NCBI GenBank assembly: GCA_002105175.1
Contig: MCGE01000059.1
Location: 35,526-99,525 of the forward strand
DNA length: 64,000 nucleotides
Source of the DNA: Absidia repens
Lineage: Eukaryota > Mucoromycota > Mucoromycetes > Mucorales > Cunninghamellaceae
Direction: 5' to 3'
A model generated the notes under the pieces. It ran no database searches, had not been told where the DNA came from, and saw only the letters and a program-made list of their open reading frames with translations. The position numbers and the translations under genes are program-made. Positions 1-12,017 of the stretch are shown piece by piece; position 1 is the stretch's first letter, and each line of letters begins with the position of its first letter.

Positions 1-1681
1 TTGTTTGCACAAAAAACGTCAAGTCACGTAATTCATCCTCCATGTCTTGCTCCAATTGCTGTTTCTCCCTAAGAGTCGTCTTGAGTTGCTCGTTCTCGTC
101 CGATAAGCGATTGGTCATCTATTCTCATCATCACCATCACACCCCCCGCGAATTGTCAGTAAATGGTGTCTTTCCCTTGCAACCCCCCCCACCTTTTTTT
201 TTTTTTTTTTTTTTTTAGTTCTTTTACCGTTTTTTCGTGCTGCCACTTCTCTCGACTGGTGTCATACTGCTGCTTCCAAATGGTACATTGATCGGTCAAA
301 AGCGTCGAGGCTCGTTGGAGGGTGTCAAGTTCACGCTGATACCGTGCGCGTTGAACGGCCAATGCTTCATGGTGTTTCTTTTCATTGTCCATATGTGCTT
401 TTTTGGCGGTCAGTGTCGACAGTTGCATCACAAGTGCCCCGAGTTGGTCTTCGTAGTAGATCCGTTGCGATTCTAATTGTGAAGTCAACAGGGTAGTGTA
501 TTCCATCGACATAGCCTCAATCTTTTCCATCTCTTGTATGCTGGTAGTAGGGTTGGCCGATCCTGCTGCTGCTGCTGCTGCTGCTGCCCATGTTTGTTTC
601 GAGGACGAAGACGATGATGAGATGATCGGTGTGGCGGATGATGACGATGTTGGTGATGCTTTTGTTGTTGAGTGTTTCTCAAAGCCACGCCATCCCCCAT
701 TTCCATCCAACATAACGCTACTGCTATTGCCATCGGTGTTGCTGTCGTTGTCGTTGTCGTTGTCATTGTTGTTGTTGTTGTTGTTGCTACTATTGTTATT
801 GTTCCTTCTAGCAGTGGGGTATGTTTCTTCTTGCTGTGATGAAGGTTTTGGTCCGTCGCCACCGTCATGCGCCGCCAATGAGCCTGGAAATTCCACCAAT
901 TTGCCATCCACGGTATTTTGGATCAACCGATGCACATATCCGTCCCCATCATAATCCCATACCCGCTGCGTCTCGATTTCCAAGGTAAACATGTGGCTTC
1001 CTGTGTCCTGATAATGATCGTACGCATGTGCTGCTTGGTACCGCCCACACCCAATATGCCCACAAATCAAACAGATCCAGAGACTACCTGTCTTTTCGCC
1101 ACACACATAGCAACATACCCGATCGTCCGATGCATGTCGAGAAAGAAGCCAGCCTTGATGATTTCGTTGTGGCTGCTGCCCTTCGTCGCGTCGTTCTTCC
1201 AAGACCGGTTTTTCCGAAAATAGGCAAACGGGACAACTATCAACAAAGAAAAGAGAATAAATCCATCTGTTCCCCCCCCTTTCAGGTTGGTAAAAGTGAA
1301 CTTACTTCCCTTCACCCCATTTTCCAAGACACCCGCAATCAAAAGAATGTTGGCAATTGATCCCCAAGAGCCCCGTCACGTTCTTATCCAGTCGTTCCAA
1401 GCATACCGGGCATGTCGGCAGTTCCAAAGTACGTGGTATCAGCTGACGTTCGAATTGCAGGGTATCCTTCAGCATTGGGTAGTGACTAATAGTAGTGGTA
1501 AGCCATGTTGGGGAAGAAGCGACAAACACAATATGACAGATTTCAGGTTCCATGCCATGGAAAGGTCGTCCGTTGAATTTGCGATGGTAATCATAGGCAG
1601 CTTGGACTTGATCGAATTTCATCATCACCATATATTTATTAGGTGACGCATCCCTATCAAACAGAAAAGAAAAGGTAGGAG

Positions 1682-1735
<54 letters not shown>

Positions 1736-2425
1736 ATCCCACTCCCCTTCCCAAAGCGATGATTACCTGATGAAGCGATAATGTGTCACAGTAGCATTGA
1801 ATGGTTGGACAAAAGCCAAAAAGTCGTCTGTCGTCATGTAGGATGGTACCGCCAAAGTACAGGTCATCAACCCTCTATCATCATCAGGTGAGCGAGGCAT
1901 CACTGCAAGCATATCGGGCATCAGCTCATCCGGTGCAGGTTGGTCATCGCGAGACAAGTGCAGTATACCGTAGCCCAGATTGCAAAGGTATTGTTGTGGC
2001 GGGTTGCTGTTGTAGTTATTATCAATGCATTCGATATCAATCGGTCCAAGCCGGAAGTCATCGTGGATAATGGTGGAAGTAGGTAATGTCAGTGGCAGAG
2101 GTGAGCTTTGCGTCTTGTAGCTGCTAGTACTGCTGCTAATGACGAGTTTATCAATACTCGGGGGCGAAAGATCAGGTGCAGGAGAATGCGAAGTATCACG
2201 TAATCTTTTCCGTGGGTAAAGGCGATTCGTTGCTGTGGAGCTGGTATCGGTACTATCAGTATTATGTTGTTGTTGATGTTGTAATTGTTTGTATTGTGTG
2301 TCGAAAGTATCAAGTGTTTGTTGTGGTACTAAATGCGTGGGTAAAGGCAAATCAAATAAATGGAGGTTGTCGAGATTCGTAGGTTCAGAAGAGTATAAAG
2401 AAAAATACAAATGATAATAATACAT
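1..2425 (-). CDS. ETP1: BRAP2/ETP1-type RING-UBP zinc-finger E3 ubiquitin ligase (3' end cut by window)
   Basis: Four exons are visible: 1767-2425, 1306-1653, 228-1236 and 1-118, the last running off the window. The order is BRAP2-type: an RNA-recognition-like domain (LAVPSYMT..FVQPFN, across intron 1), a RING finger (CPVCLERLD ... CQHSFDCGCLGKW, then NCPVC across intron 2), a UBP zinc finger (CYVCGEKTGSLWICLICGHIGCGRY), then a C-terminal coiled coil (EYTTLLTSQLESQRIYYEDQ) continuing in the last exon as SDENEQLKTTLREKQQLEQD. In the family, the RING supports ubiquitin transfer and the UBP finger binds ubiquitin; the mammalian member restrains Ras/MAPK scaffolding and yeast Etp1 acts in ethanol response. 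The linker between UBP finger and coiled coil is unusually rich in Asn, Ser, Ala and Asp repeats. Intron 1 holds a (TG)n microsatellite. The start at 2425 gives the full RRM-like domain but is only inferred. Confidence 0.92.
1685..1733. repeat. (TG)n microsatellite in intron 1 of the ETP1 gene
   Basis: About 24 uninterrupted TG dinucleotides (AC on the coding strand) lie between the donor at 1766 and the acceptor at 1654. It is likely length-polymorphic between strains. Confidence 0.95.
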
Positions 2426-2697
2426 GGAGAGGATATATATATATATAACTTAAGAATGACAAAACAAAACAAAACAAAACAACACAAAAAAAAGAAACCA
2501 GAGGGTACAAGTTTTTATTGAATAGCCGCTGATTCATGCCGGATAGGGAAAGGGGGATGTGATTCGATTACAGGAAAAAAAGCAGAGAGGAAATAATGGT
2601 AATAATAGATAAATAGATAATGTTAATAATAATAAATGAAAAAGTATATAACAGTAATAAGAGTAATAATAAAAGTAATAATATTAACTAAAGATGT

Positions 2698-3441
2698 CTA
2701 AATCATGTCGTTTTGTTGCTTTGCTTGATCCAAGATTTTGTGGTAAGAAAGATCATTGAAAGGGAAGATCTTGCCCTCCCCAACGGGGTAGTAGACAGGC
2801 ACTATCATAAAAATACATATTAGTAAGTGCAGTCGCATTGTGTTGTATTGTATAAAAAGGTGAGCTTACGAAACCAACCAATAGGATGTTCACCCATCAC
2901 ACTTTTCCAATTGTCCATTTTGCCTACGTTCCAAAATCGATCATGAAGCGATGTATTGACTACTTCATAATTATGCCCTGAGGTATCAAAATCAACACGA
3001 ACATGATCAGGTCGTGTCGATAAACTTTCAATGGTGGTCCTATTCACCAAAATATATTGTCCATGTGCCAGAGAAAAACCGCACACCGTCATTCCAAATA
3101 CAAATGCTCTATATCAAAAATAGAGAAAAATGAATACCACCCATCAATCTTTTTATGTCTATAAACTTACATCACTAAAAACACAATCCATTGGGGATCC
3201 AGAGTAACATTCTACCGGAAAAACAAAAAGAAACAGTATTCAGGCAAGAGTGGTTTGTTTGTTTTTTTTGTTTTTTTGTAAGTTCAGGTTAAAAAGTCTT
3301 ACATGATCACGCATAGCAATCACCACCAAAGGAATTGCACTACAGAGGCCCCATAATCCATAAAGCCCGGTATACGACACGAATAAAAAGAAGAATTTGT
3401 AGTTGCGATGACCCACACAACCATTGATCCAAGGACAATGA

Positions 3442-3497
<56 letters not shown>

Positions 3498-4349
3498 AAT
3501 ATCAACAAGTGATTTTTTAAGAGAGGAGGTATATACCATCATTCTACTTACTGATCCATTTTCAACACACATAAATTACAATCACTACAATGATGGGTTC
3601 GGTCTGGTTTGACACACTGACAAATGTTACAAAATCGTGGCATTCCATTAGGTTCTGAGATGGACAGAGCAGGTAGCATGGGAGCATCTTGTAAAGGTCT
3701 GTTGGACATGGTTGTCTTATCGAATAAACTAGGGGAGTAAAAATACCTAGGTAAGAGTGATTGGCTTTCTTGATATGTCCCTGATTCCACTGCTTGTAGG
3801 TTGGGCATCTAAAGAAGAAGAATAAGATAACGATAAAAAATGATATGTCGCTGAGTCCCCCCAGCGGGTGGAGTATTGAAGTAGTAGTATGACCCTTAAT
3901 TTCTTTTTACCTGTTCAGGATGACCAGGATCAGAGTATATAATCCGTGTGTAGCATATCGAAGCCATAAAGACAAAGATGGTGGCAAAGGTTATAAGGAC
4001 AGCTAAGTAGAAGCCAATTGGCGATGAGTTGATAGTCTTTAGTGTATGATCGATCAGTACAGCTTACCTCCTGCTGGTATGTTTGGGTATTCACTTTGAA
4101 TCAATAAAGCCACTATGTATATAACATACATATATACATGTTATATATACGAGATATATGGTGTGAGAACCGGTGCAAAAAATAATAATAATAATAATAA
4201 AACGAAATAAAACGTCATGTTCTCTTTGTCGTCTTACCACAAATGCGAAACACATAAATGTACCATGTATACACCAACAGGCCATATACTACAAATTGAA
4301 GAATAAGGCCAGTGATTGCTTTGACAAAAGGCGATGGAGGATTTGCCAT
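2698..4349 (-). CDS. DHHC-family protein S-acyltransferase (PFA3/ZDHHC2-15-20-like)
   Basis: Palmitoyltransferase of endomembranes, rebuilt from about seven exons. Order: TM1 ([20 protein letters not shown]), TM2 ([20 protein letters not shown]), the DPG motif (YSDPGHPEQ), the cysteine-rich domain ([18 protein letters not shown], then CNLCVLKMD), the catalytic DHHC, TM3 ([18 protein letters not shown]), TM4, and the TTxE motif (NRTTIESL). The C-terminus has [16 protein letters not shown]. The DHHC motif is intact but only after splicing: the exon ending at 3552 gives D plus CA and the next exon, from 3441, supplies T-CAT-TGT, so the second residue is His, not the Gln seen when the intron is read through. 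That intron carries a 52-base homopolymer. The ATG at 4349 was chosen because it precedes TM1 directly and no acceptor is visible upstream. The CVLKMDHHCPWI context is typical of the Pfa3/ZDHHC2/15/20 branch. Confidence 0.9.
3444..3495. repeat. 52-base poly(A) run, used as polypyrimidine tract on the minus strand
   Basis: Uninterrupted A on the plus strand. On the coding strand it reads as poly(T) ending directly in the TAG acceptor of the intron that splits the DHHC motif. Confidence 0.95.
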
Positions 4350-5454
4350 ATATATGTAAAAAAAAAAAAAGGTGTCGTCCGAGGAATGAAAAAGAAAAAG
4401 AAGAAGCAGAAAATAGGTTGACCAAGAAAAATTTTAAATGCAGTTCCACTTTTTTTTTTTTTTTTTTTGCGAAGAAAAAAGCTTACACCTATTTGGGCAC
4501 GCACACTTTTTCGGCCGCCGCACCATTGAGAGCCTGAGACTTCAACATTTTTTTATGTGCGTTGAGTGCAAAAAAAAAAAAAAAAAAAAATCTCACCCTG
4601 CGGTTAAGAGTTGGACTGGCGCAGGAATCGGAAAGCATATAATGAACAGCTGGTCGCAAGGCAATTAAGAAATGTGACAAAAATCAGTTTCTTAATGAGA
4701 AACTTTTATGTGAATGCTGCCAAAATTGTACCGTTCCGAAAAAAAACACCATTAATGTTTTGATAACAGTCCCTATCCTATTGCATTTGACTATATGTGA
4801 CCTCCACTGACTTTTTCTTTATGATTATCATATTATTATTATTATTCGTTCATCATCAATTCATAGGTACGGAACTCATCAATGCGACAATATATCCAAC
4901 AATGAATATATATATATATATATATATATGGATCTCATAATGCAATGTTTATTGAAGTCATAGAAAAATTTTCATCGAAATCGTTGTTAGACGATGTGAG
5001 TGTGGAGGAGGAGTATCGTGCTATATCTTAGAATAAACATGAAGGAAACTCGTTTAAGTAAAGAGAATTAGCTATTGCACATATTATATAGGGAGTGACA
5101 AACTATGCTACAATGGAGATGGTAGACTACTTTATGACGAATTGCTCCATGTAGGGTCTAAAATCTTTATGCCACCGATGCTACATGGTGTTGATTATCG
5201 TCATGAGAAGAGGGAGTCACCATGTTGTTAACGGTGCATGATATTGATTACTTGGTTGCTGTAAAAATAAAATAAGAATGCGTTGAGGGGGTATTGAAGA
5301 AGAGGCATAGAGATATATTTAGGTTAAGGGTTAATATTACATGTCATACCGTAAACGCATATGTATATATGTATATATTGAATTTTGTCCTTTAGAAATG
5401 ATGCTTTGTGTGAATTTCCACCGTATAAGGTAATTTGGAAAAAATCTCAGAAGG
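4350..5454. other. Intergenic, no gene recognised
   Basis: AT-rich spacer. It contains a possible 5' untranslated exon of the DHHC gene ending near 4491 (minus-strand AGGT followed by GTAAGC), T and A runs at 4450-4468 and 4571-4590, and an (AT)n run at 4907-4929. I see no convincing coding frame. Confidence 0.5.
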
Positions 5455-6240
5455 ACGATGGAAATTTTCAAATTCCGGCCACGTGAAGTTTATTTACTTC
5501 GCTCTCCGTTTTTTTTTTCACCTCCTCTCTCTTTCCATTTCTTTTTTTCTTTTCTTTTTTTCTTTTACACCACCATTCAACTTTTTTGAAGTCACGCTGG
5601 ACTTAGATTAGCGTTAGGACTAATATAGAAGCGTTTTCAGCTCAAGGATTACAACATGCATGGGGAAACCCTTTCATTTTGGATTCAGGATTTGGAGCCA
5701 CCATTAGTTGGCTTCTTGGAGACTTTATTAGCTTGATTTAGTGTTAGTTTTCCATAGTTTGTAACTACATCTAAATAAAACAAGTCTCATTTTACATGTT
5801 TTAATGAAAAATTGTCCCATTAGTCTGTCTCATGTCTTGTGCAATAGATCCCTCTTTATCACCATTACGTCTTTGATTGGTGTAGACTGCTGTTGTGTTT
5901 CAATAACAGATATCTCTTTTGTCTTTCTCATGTCATATACATTATATTAGTTCCCAATTTATAAGTGTTTATTTATATTAGTGTCTACCATTCTTCATGC
6001 TACCTCTATTAGATCTCTTGTCACATGGAATCGCATGCCTTTAGATTAGAGTGTCCGATATGTTTCAATAAAATATCTCTTGTTCTTTATCATCTATTCT
6101 CTGACCTAATGAAAAGAAAAAAGCTCATATCATGGAAAATAAGGTGGTTATGTAAATGGTATTGTAAAACTAGGAAAAATGGCACAGCTATAGTAAGGGA
6201 GAGTTAGTAACAAGGCAATGCGTGAGACGGACAGGAGAAT
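5455..6240 (+). repeat. Dispersed repeat, copy a (core at 5636-5696)
   Basis: First of at least six copies of a repeat of about 0.8 kb (others near 16,955, 20,890, 22,430-23,250 in inverse orientation, 27,280 and 48,245). Shared landmarks, in order: TTTCAAAT.CCG.CCACGTG, a T/C-rich stretch ending CACCATTCAACTT, a TTAG.ACTA block, the core GCGTTTTCAGCTCAGGGATT then ATGCATGGGGAAACCCTTTC, then several A/T-rich sub-blocks each ending near CTTCAATAAAATA. No terminal inverted repeat, LTR or transposase ORF is visible, so the class is unknown. Confidence 0.75.
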
Positions 6241-6927
6241 CAAAGAAACGGAAATTAGCTCTTTTTAAATGGAATTTGGGGCGCGTATTTCAAATACTGT
6301 GTAAATAAAAACAAATATAATGAATAGAATTTGGAAGAGAGGACAACACATTCACCGTGAAGTAACAATGTTCCTGCTTAAATGGCATTGTGAGTGGGCA
6401 CCCATTTTCTGGTGATATGGACGCTTAAAAGGAAACGTTTCTTCAGTATTAACTATTGTCCACATGTTTCCCACCTCCCTCCATTGAGTGTATAATATAT
6501 TCTCGTTTTTTTCCATTATACACAAGATGAATATTTACTGCACGAGGCTTTTTTTTTAGAATCATCGAATAAAAAAAATTATGCAAACGGGGTTACAATT
6601 TCCACTCACCTGCACTATTCTTCAGAGTGGCCGCCTGTTTTTTTTTTCTTTGAATAATATATCACAGAGCAACTGGTTATAAAGATATATCAATTATAAA
6701 TTTGCAATTCAGAATCAGTATCAGAAAGCGAGTTGCAGACCAGATAATGCAAAAACATGGAAGTTGATGAAAGAGGTGCTCTTTTTTTTTATTAAACGAT
6801 GAAATGAACTAACTAAGATATAATATTGTATAATATAACCGCAGAAGGCCTGTATGTCAAGCATATTGCACCGTGATGTAAAAAAGTGTAGAGCATGTCG
6901 GAAAAAAGATGAAGGGAGCACCGGTAT
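6241..6927. other. Intergenic, no gene recognised
   Basis: AT-rich spacer 3' of the secreted peptide gene. It holds short homopolymers and no supported ORF. Confidence 0.4.
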
Positions 6928-7098
6928 TTATTCGTCACAACAGTCGTAGCAGTTTTGGTCGATGTATTTGACCTTGTAGCGGCCATGGCAGTCCAATGCT
7001 AGGTCTGGAGAGCAAATACCGTCGCAATTCCATCCAGTCACAGAAGTAATCAAAAGCAATGAGGTAAGAGCGGCAATGGAAAAAGTAATCGAGTTCAT
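6928..7098 (-). CDS. Small secreted cysteine-rich peptide (56 aa), unknown function
   Basis: The reading frame is open further upstream, but the ATG at 7098 starts a classic signal peptide (MNSITFSIAALTSLLLITSVTG). It is followed by a short mature chain of about 34 residues with six cysteines in the pattern C-x3-C-x7-C-x13-C-x2-CC (WNCDGIC ... LDCHG ... QNCYDCCDE). A TATA-like stretch (TATATAAAAAGGG on the minus strand) lies about 90 bp upstream. Six cysteines in so short a chain suggest up to three disulfides, as in small defensin-like or effector-like fungal peptides. I do not recognise the family and assign no activity. No intron is apparent. Confidence 0.6.
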   Translation of the reverse strand: MNSITFSIAALTSLLLITSVTGWNCDGICSPDLALDCHGRYKVKYIDQNCYDCCDE

Positions 7099-7678
7099 TT
7101 TTTTTTTTATCAGGATTGGGATGGAACAAGGATGTTTTTTGATGCTGAGGGAGGGATTCAATATAAAAAGAGGCTGTCCCTTTTTATATATAAAAAATGA
7201 ACAAAGAAATACAGGGATGTGTTGTGTATATGCTAAGATAAACAATGAAAAGAGAAAAAAGGGGTGCAAAAAAAAAAAAAACTACTATAGGGTCTAACAT
7301 CGTTGAAGGGGGGTTGGTGGTATCTCTTTTTGCAGTCAAAACCGAGGAAAATGTTAGTGCACATTGAATTTTCATTATGTATTTCTATCTCGACAACGAA
7401 AAAAGAATACAATAAAGTGGTCCATAATTTTGATCTTACAGTATCAAAGAAAAACACAGGCACTAATCTATATATGAGACATAAAATTAAAAAAAAAAAA
7501 GCAATCTACATCAACCAGGCGTATTATTTCATTGCCGATTGTATTTATGAGACATCCAAGTATATAAAAAGAGTGTATAATATTTTATTGATTCTAAAAA
7601 AATAATTCAAGAGAGGGAGGAGGAAAGGACAAAAAAAAAAGATATCATATATATATATAAGAGACTAGTAATAATAAT

Positions 7679-8912
7679 TTACAAACGACCACGCTTAGCG
7701 ACACCCAATTCAATCAATTTGAGGAATGCAGCAGAAAAGTCATCAAAGAAGCGTTGTTTGTCCTTGGCGTAGATTTCGACGTATTGACGGAAAGGAGGGT
7801 CCAGTAAGGCCATATCCGTAGGCAACATCATCAAATCACCATCTTCATCTTCAAATTGTCTAGGTCCATCCCATTTCTTTTCGGTCCAGGTGTTGTGTAA
7901 AAGTTGCTTGTAGAATTGGTTAGAGAATCGAGTAGGCGTTTCCTAGATAAGGTCCCCCGCAAAAAAAAAAGAAAAAAAGTTAAGTAAAAAGAAGGTGGAC
8001 CGCTATTTGGTGGGTGGAAGGGGGGGGACAAGGTATCACTTACAGTCCAGGGACCATCAAAACCAGATCGATCCTTATGACATCGACCAACTGTGTGTGC
8101 ACCAATCAAACAAGTGGTTTCTTGAATAGTGAAGCCCATACGGGACACAAACACATCCAAGACATGGTCTTTACCAAGAGCACCATCTGGAAGACGGCCC
8201 ACGGGAGGGCAATCCGATTCAGAAGGCTTATCACGACGACCGCCAGTCCACTAAAATCAATCACATGAAAAGAAAGATTGAGTTTCAAATGATTACGATG
8301 AAAAGGCAATCTATATATTCATACCTCGATGTGGGGTCCACCCATATGTTCAATAGCAACACAACCAGCAAGACTATAAATTATAATAATAAAGAGAATG
8401 AGTGACGGTTGGTTTGGCCCGGAAATGGGCGGCGACGGAAGGGGGGTGGGTGGGCGAGAATAAAGTAACTTACGTCCACAAATCAGCGTAACTGACCCAA
8501 GGGTGAGCAGCCTTGACAGGTTCAAGAACAGCACGAGCAACGTCGAGACCAGCGTTAGCAGGATCTTCAGCTTCAGTCTTGTGTCTCATGGTGCCTATCA
8601 AGATAAAAAAAAAAAGACAGAGGAGTGTAAGGCTAGATATAAAAATATCGAAAGGAATCATCATTCACTTACTGCCGTCAGAACCACCATCCTTATGGTT
8701 CTTATCGTAGGTACCAGATGCATGCCAAGCAAGACGAAGTCTATATACAATAAGCATAAGTCAAGATAACAAGAGAATGATGACGTTGAAAAAGAAAACA
8801 CTTACACAACAGGAGCAAAGGATCCATCGTCATAGTCTTCCTTGGGGAAGACCTTGACAATGTCTTTACGGACGGCGAGGTATTTATCAGGAGAAGCTTG
8901 TTCAGTAGACAT
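7679..8912 (-). CDS. Class I heme peroxidase, cytochrome c peroxidase-like
   Basis: Hydrogen-peroxide-scavenging heme enzyme of the bacterial/fungal/plant class I superfamily, six exons. Visible key residues: distal Arg-x-x-Trp-His in [12 protein letters not shown] (exon 2), [16 protein letters not shown] around the substrate side, the proximal heme-ligand His in [11 protein letters not shown], and the GFDGPW motif, whose Trp aligns with the radical-forming Trp191 of yeast cytochrome c peroxidase. The C-terminus has [18 protein letters not shown] and [17 protein letters not shown], close to the yeast enzyme. The N-terminus ([20 protein letters not shown]) has no mitochondrial presequence, so a cytosolic form is likely. 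Family members differ in using cytochrome c, ascorbate or both; sequence alone does not settle which donor is used here. Confidence 0.9.
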
Positions 8913-9284
8913 GATATATATAAAAAAAAAAGTGAGAGTGGGGAGTGTGGAGATCAATAAAGAGAAGAAAGAAAGAAGAAGGAAAAAAAAAAAGGGGAAA
9001 GCGGGGGGGATTTTTATCTCGAATGCCAAAACGGGAACCAAAGCGATTGTCAAAAAATAAAAAACCTGTCGCTTTGACACCCAAGCCAGTCACTCCATGT
9101 ATTATGCTTATAAAGTGGAATTAGGATTTCACATGCAGAATCAACTTCCGATCCAATTCCAGAATGGCCATCTCGTATTTGTAATATTATATCTATTAAA
9201 ATTGTCTGTCATCACTTATCGTATGATCATATATGTTAACTATGCTATGATGGGTTGAGTCTTTTTGAATCGTACTAGTAGATC

Positions 9285-9316
<32 letters not shown>

Positions 9317-9707
9317 ACACTAACAGCATAAATGAGTGATCACATGAAGAACAAAAAATAAACCAGTACGTTATGATCATGGGGAAGGGAGACAACCCTC
9401 GGAAGTGGAAGCGGTAGTTGAAGGTAGGCATGTGAAAGTAGGTTCATGTCATCGTTAAAGGATTCGAGGTGATTGGGCCATATGCTTTCTGTTAGAAATT
9501 GATAATGATAAGGTTTTTTACATGTGTGGGTTTTCTCTATCCCTTTTTTTTTTACCCCGGATTTTCTGGCTGACTGATCGTATATAGGTGGTGATTTGGG
9601 TTTTATTTTTTAATAAATTTTTCTTTCTTTCTCTTTTTCGTCCCCTTCTTCTTCTTCTTCTTCTCCACTTTTTATATATATTCACGCCCATACAATAAAA
9701 AACAAAC
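8913..9707. other. Divergent intergenic region between the peroxidase and carrier genes
   Basis: Contains the putative promoters of both genes, an (AT)n run at 9286-9310 and pyrimidine-rich (TTC)n sequence at 9640-9664 just before the carrier start. No extra gene seen. Confidence 0.4.
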
Positions 9708-11046
9708 ATGTCTGATAACGTTGCTCATGCTCTTTCTGGTAAATACATCTTTGTTTGCCCTTTTTTTTCACTATTCTCATTGTCGACTGACCTTGTTGTT
9801 GCCCTTTTTTTTTCATATAGGTGCTGGTGGAGGTATCATTTCCATGATCCTTACCTACCCCTTAGTATCTGTCAGCTCCCGTCTTCAAGTTCAACGTGGT
9901 GGTCAAGGCAAAGACGAATACAAAGTAAAGGCGGCTTCATGAACAAAAAGATGATGAGCCCTGGGCGATAGACTGACTCTCTTCATTACATATTCATATA
10001 CATATAGAATGCTGCCGATGCTTTTGTCAAGATTCTTGCCAAAGAAGGTCCCAAAGGTTTATATGCGTAAGTACCCCTTATTTTACTGATGCTCATACAT
10101 TCTTCTCCGCTAACAATGCTCTGCTTCTTCTTGTAGTGGTTTGAGCTCTGGTGTGTTTGGTATTGCCGTGACCAATGGTGTGTACTATTATTGTTATGAA
10201 GCAGTCAAGGCCGTCTTTGAACAGGCAAAGACTAAGAATCAACCTATGTCCACGGCGGAATCTATGTTATCCGGTGCCATTGCTGGTAGTGCTGTGGTGT
10301 TGGCCACCCATCCTATCTGGACTGTGAACGTAAGTTTTCTACGAGAGGGGGGGGAGGGGGGAGTGACCGAAAAGAAGTGGGCACTCAATTCTGGTTTTAT
10401 GTTGTATGGCTATATAGACTCGTTTGACGGTACGCAAACGCGCGGAAGGCGAACAAGAACAAAGTGCGTTTGGATTTGCTACTGAGATTTTGAAGAAGGA
10501 AGGATTAGCTGGACTTTACTCGGGTGTGGGTGCGGCTTTGGTGTTGGTGATCAACCCCATTATTCAATACACTGTGTTTGAACAAGTCAAGAACAAGGTA
10601 GCCAAATTCAGAACTCTTGGTAACCTTGATTTCTTCCTTTTGGGTGCTCTTTCCAAATTGGTGGCTACCGGTTTGACCTACCCTTACATGTAAGTTTGCT
10701 CCCGCGTCGCTTTGTTTCTTTCTGACTCAATCAACAAAAAAAAAAATTACTGACCTCTATTCCTCCTCTCCTTTTTTTATTATTGAATAGTGTTGTCAAG
10801 TCGCGTATGCAAATCAGTCAAAAGGATGATGAAAAATATTCTTCTATCATGGATGGCTTCAAAAAGATTCTTGCCACTGAAGGTGTGGCTGGACTTTATG
10901 GTGGTTTGAAGAGCAAGATTGTGCAAAGTGTGTTGACTGCTGCATTCTTGTTTATGGCCAAGGAAGTCTTGTTTGATTGGGCCGTCTGGATCCTTGTCAT
11001 TGCCGGTGCTCGTAAACGTGTTGCCGCTGCTGCTGGAAAGGCTTAG
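9708..11046 (+). CDS. Peroxisomal adenine-nucleotide/cofactor carrier (PMP47/SLC25A17 family)
   Basis: Mitochondrial-carrier-family protein with six membrane segments in three repeats, about six exons. Carrier signatures (P-x-[DE]-x-x-[KR] or variants) are visible as TYPLVSVSSRLQ, THPIWTVNTRL and TYPYIVVKSRMQ. The lack of the usual acidic residue in repeats 1 and 2 (PLVSVSS and PIWTVNT) is a hallmark of the PMP47/ANT1 branch. Other family marks are GLSSGVFGIAVTNGVYYYCYE and INPIIQYTVFEQ. Family members import ATP, CoA, FAD or NAD into peroxisomes for beta-oxidation. The start MSDNVAHALSG is followed at once by intron 1. The exon order is continuous and no break is seen. Confidence 0.9.
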
Positions 11047-12017
11047 ATTAGATATTTTCCCTCTCTTATTGTTATTGTTATTATTATTATTATTATAGTA
11101 TACTACTTGTTATCTTTTTACCCCGTTCCCTTCATGTTTTAGATTATTATTTTTATATTTTATGAAACAAATTCATGGTTGTTGTTGATTTATCAATAAA
11201 ACTGTTGTGTATATAAACATATCATTGGATCTTCTATTTTTGATAATTTGATTTATCATAGAGTTTTACATATAGGGTTCACCAGCCAGGGTATTTTTAT
11301 TTTTTTTGGCTGTGATCTGCTATTCGGTGTTACACAAATCGGGCAAAGTGGGTGGGAATGATTCTGACAAGTTGGATTAATTACACATTTCATGCCTGTT
11401 ATCAAAGACGCGATCGTGATGCAAAGCAAATTTTCCATTTTACAGGAAGATGACACACAAACAGTCATTATTAGCCAAATAAGTGAGTGACTCCAGGACT
11501 GTGTCGCTTACAAATGGTAGCTTTCCTCGAAATCAATGGGTCGTTTTTTTTTCTTTCTCAATACTGACACCTTTTCATAAAAAAAGAATCCCTCCCCCAA
11601 TACTGACGACCTGCTTTTCCTTCAGGCTGTTGAAGGACATGAAACTCCATGCTCATAAAGTAGCTTACCAACTACACGTATACGTACAGGCATCTGATGA
11701 ATTGACTTGCTAGTCTACATAGATAATATGTTTTAACGTCCCCATCCCTTTTCTTCACACAAGTATAAGTTATTGACCAATATAGGTACCGCACAACCAT
11801 TCACAACATTAAAGAAAAAAGAAAAAAAAAAAAAAGACATAGGAGTAGATTGAGTAAGAGGGATTTCACTTTATTCATATATAGACAAAGCAATAAAATA
11901 AATAAATGATAATAAATAAAACGAGTACTAAAGTAGTTGGGCTGGGAATCACAAGGATATATAAAATAGTAATAGGGTAGCAGACAAAAATAAAATAAAA
12001 AAACGGGGTTTGTTCTA
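11047..12017. other. Convergent intergenic spacer
   Basis: 3' flanks of the carrier and coiled-coil genes; AT-rich with (ATT)n at 11075-11096 and an AATAAA at 11193-11200. A small minus-strand Cys-containing frame at 11256-11438 is discussed among the rejected items. Confidence 0.4.

Noticed and set aside
485..954. Frames on both strands opposite the ETP1 gene rich in poly-Thr, His, Leu or Asp.
   Set aside because: Shadows of the Asn/Ser/Ala/Asp repeat linker read in other frames.
3548..3808. Possible loss of the DHHC motif (reads M-D-Q at the exon end).
   Set aside because: The Gln comes from reading into the intron; splicing at 3,551/3,442 restores D-H-H-C.
11256..11438. Minus-strand frame starting MENLLCITIASLITG with several cysteines, like a second small secreted protein.
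   Set aside because: The hydrophobic N-terminus is short, no promoter-like element is seen, the cysteine spacing is irregular and there is no homologue I recognise. Most likely chance.
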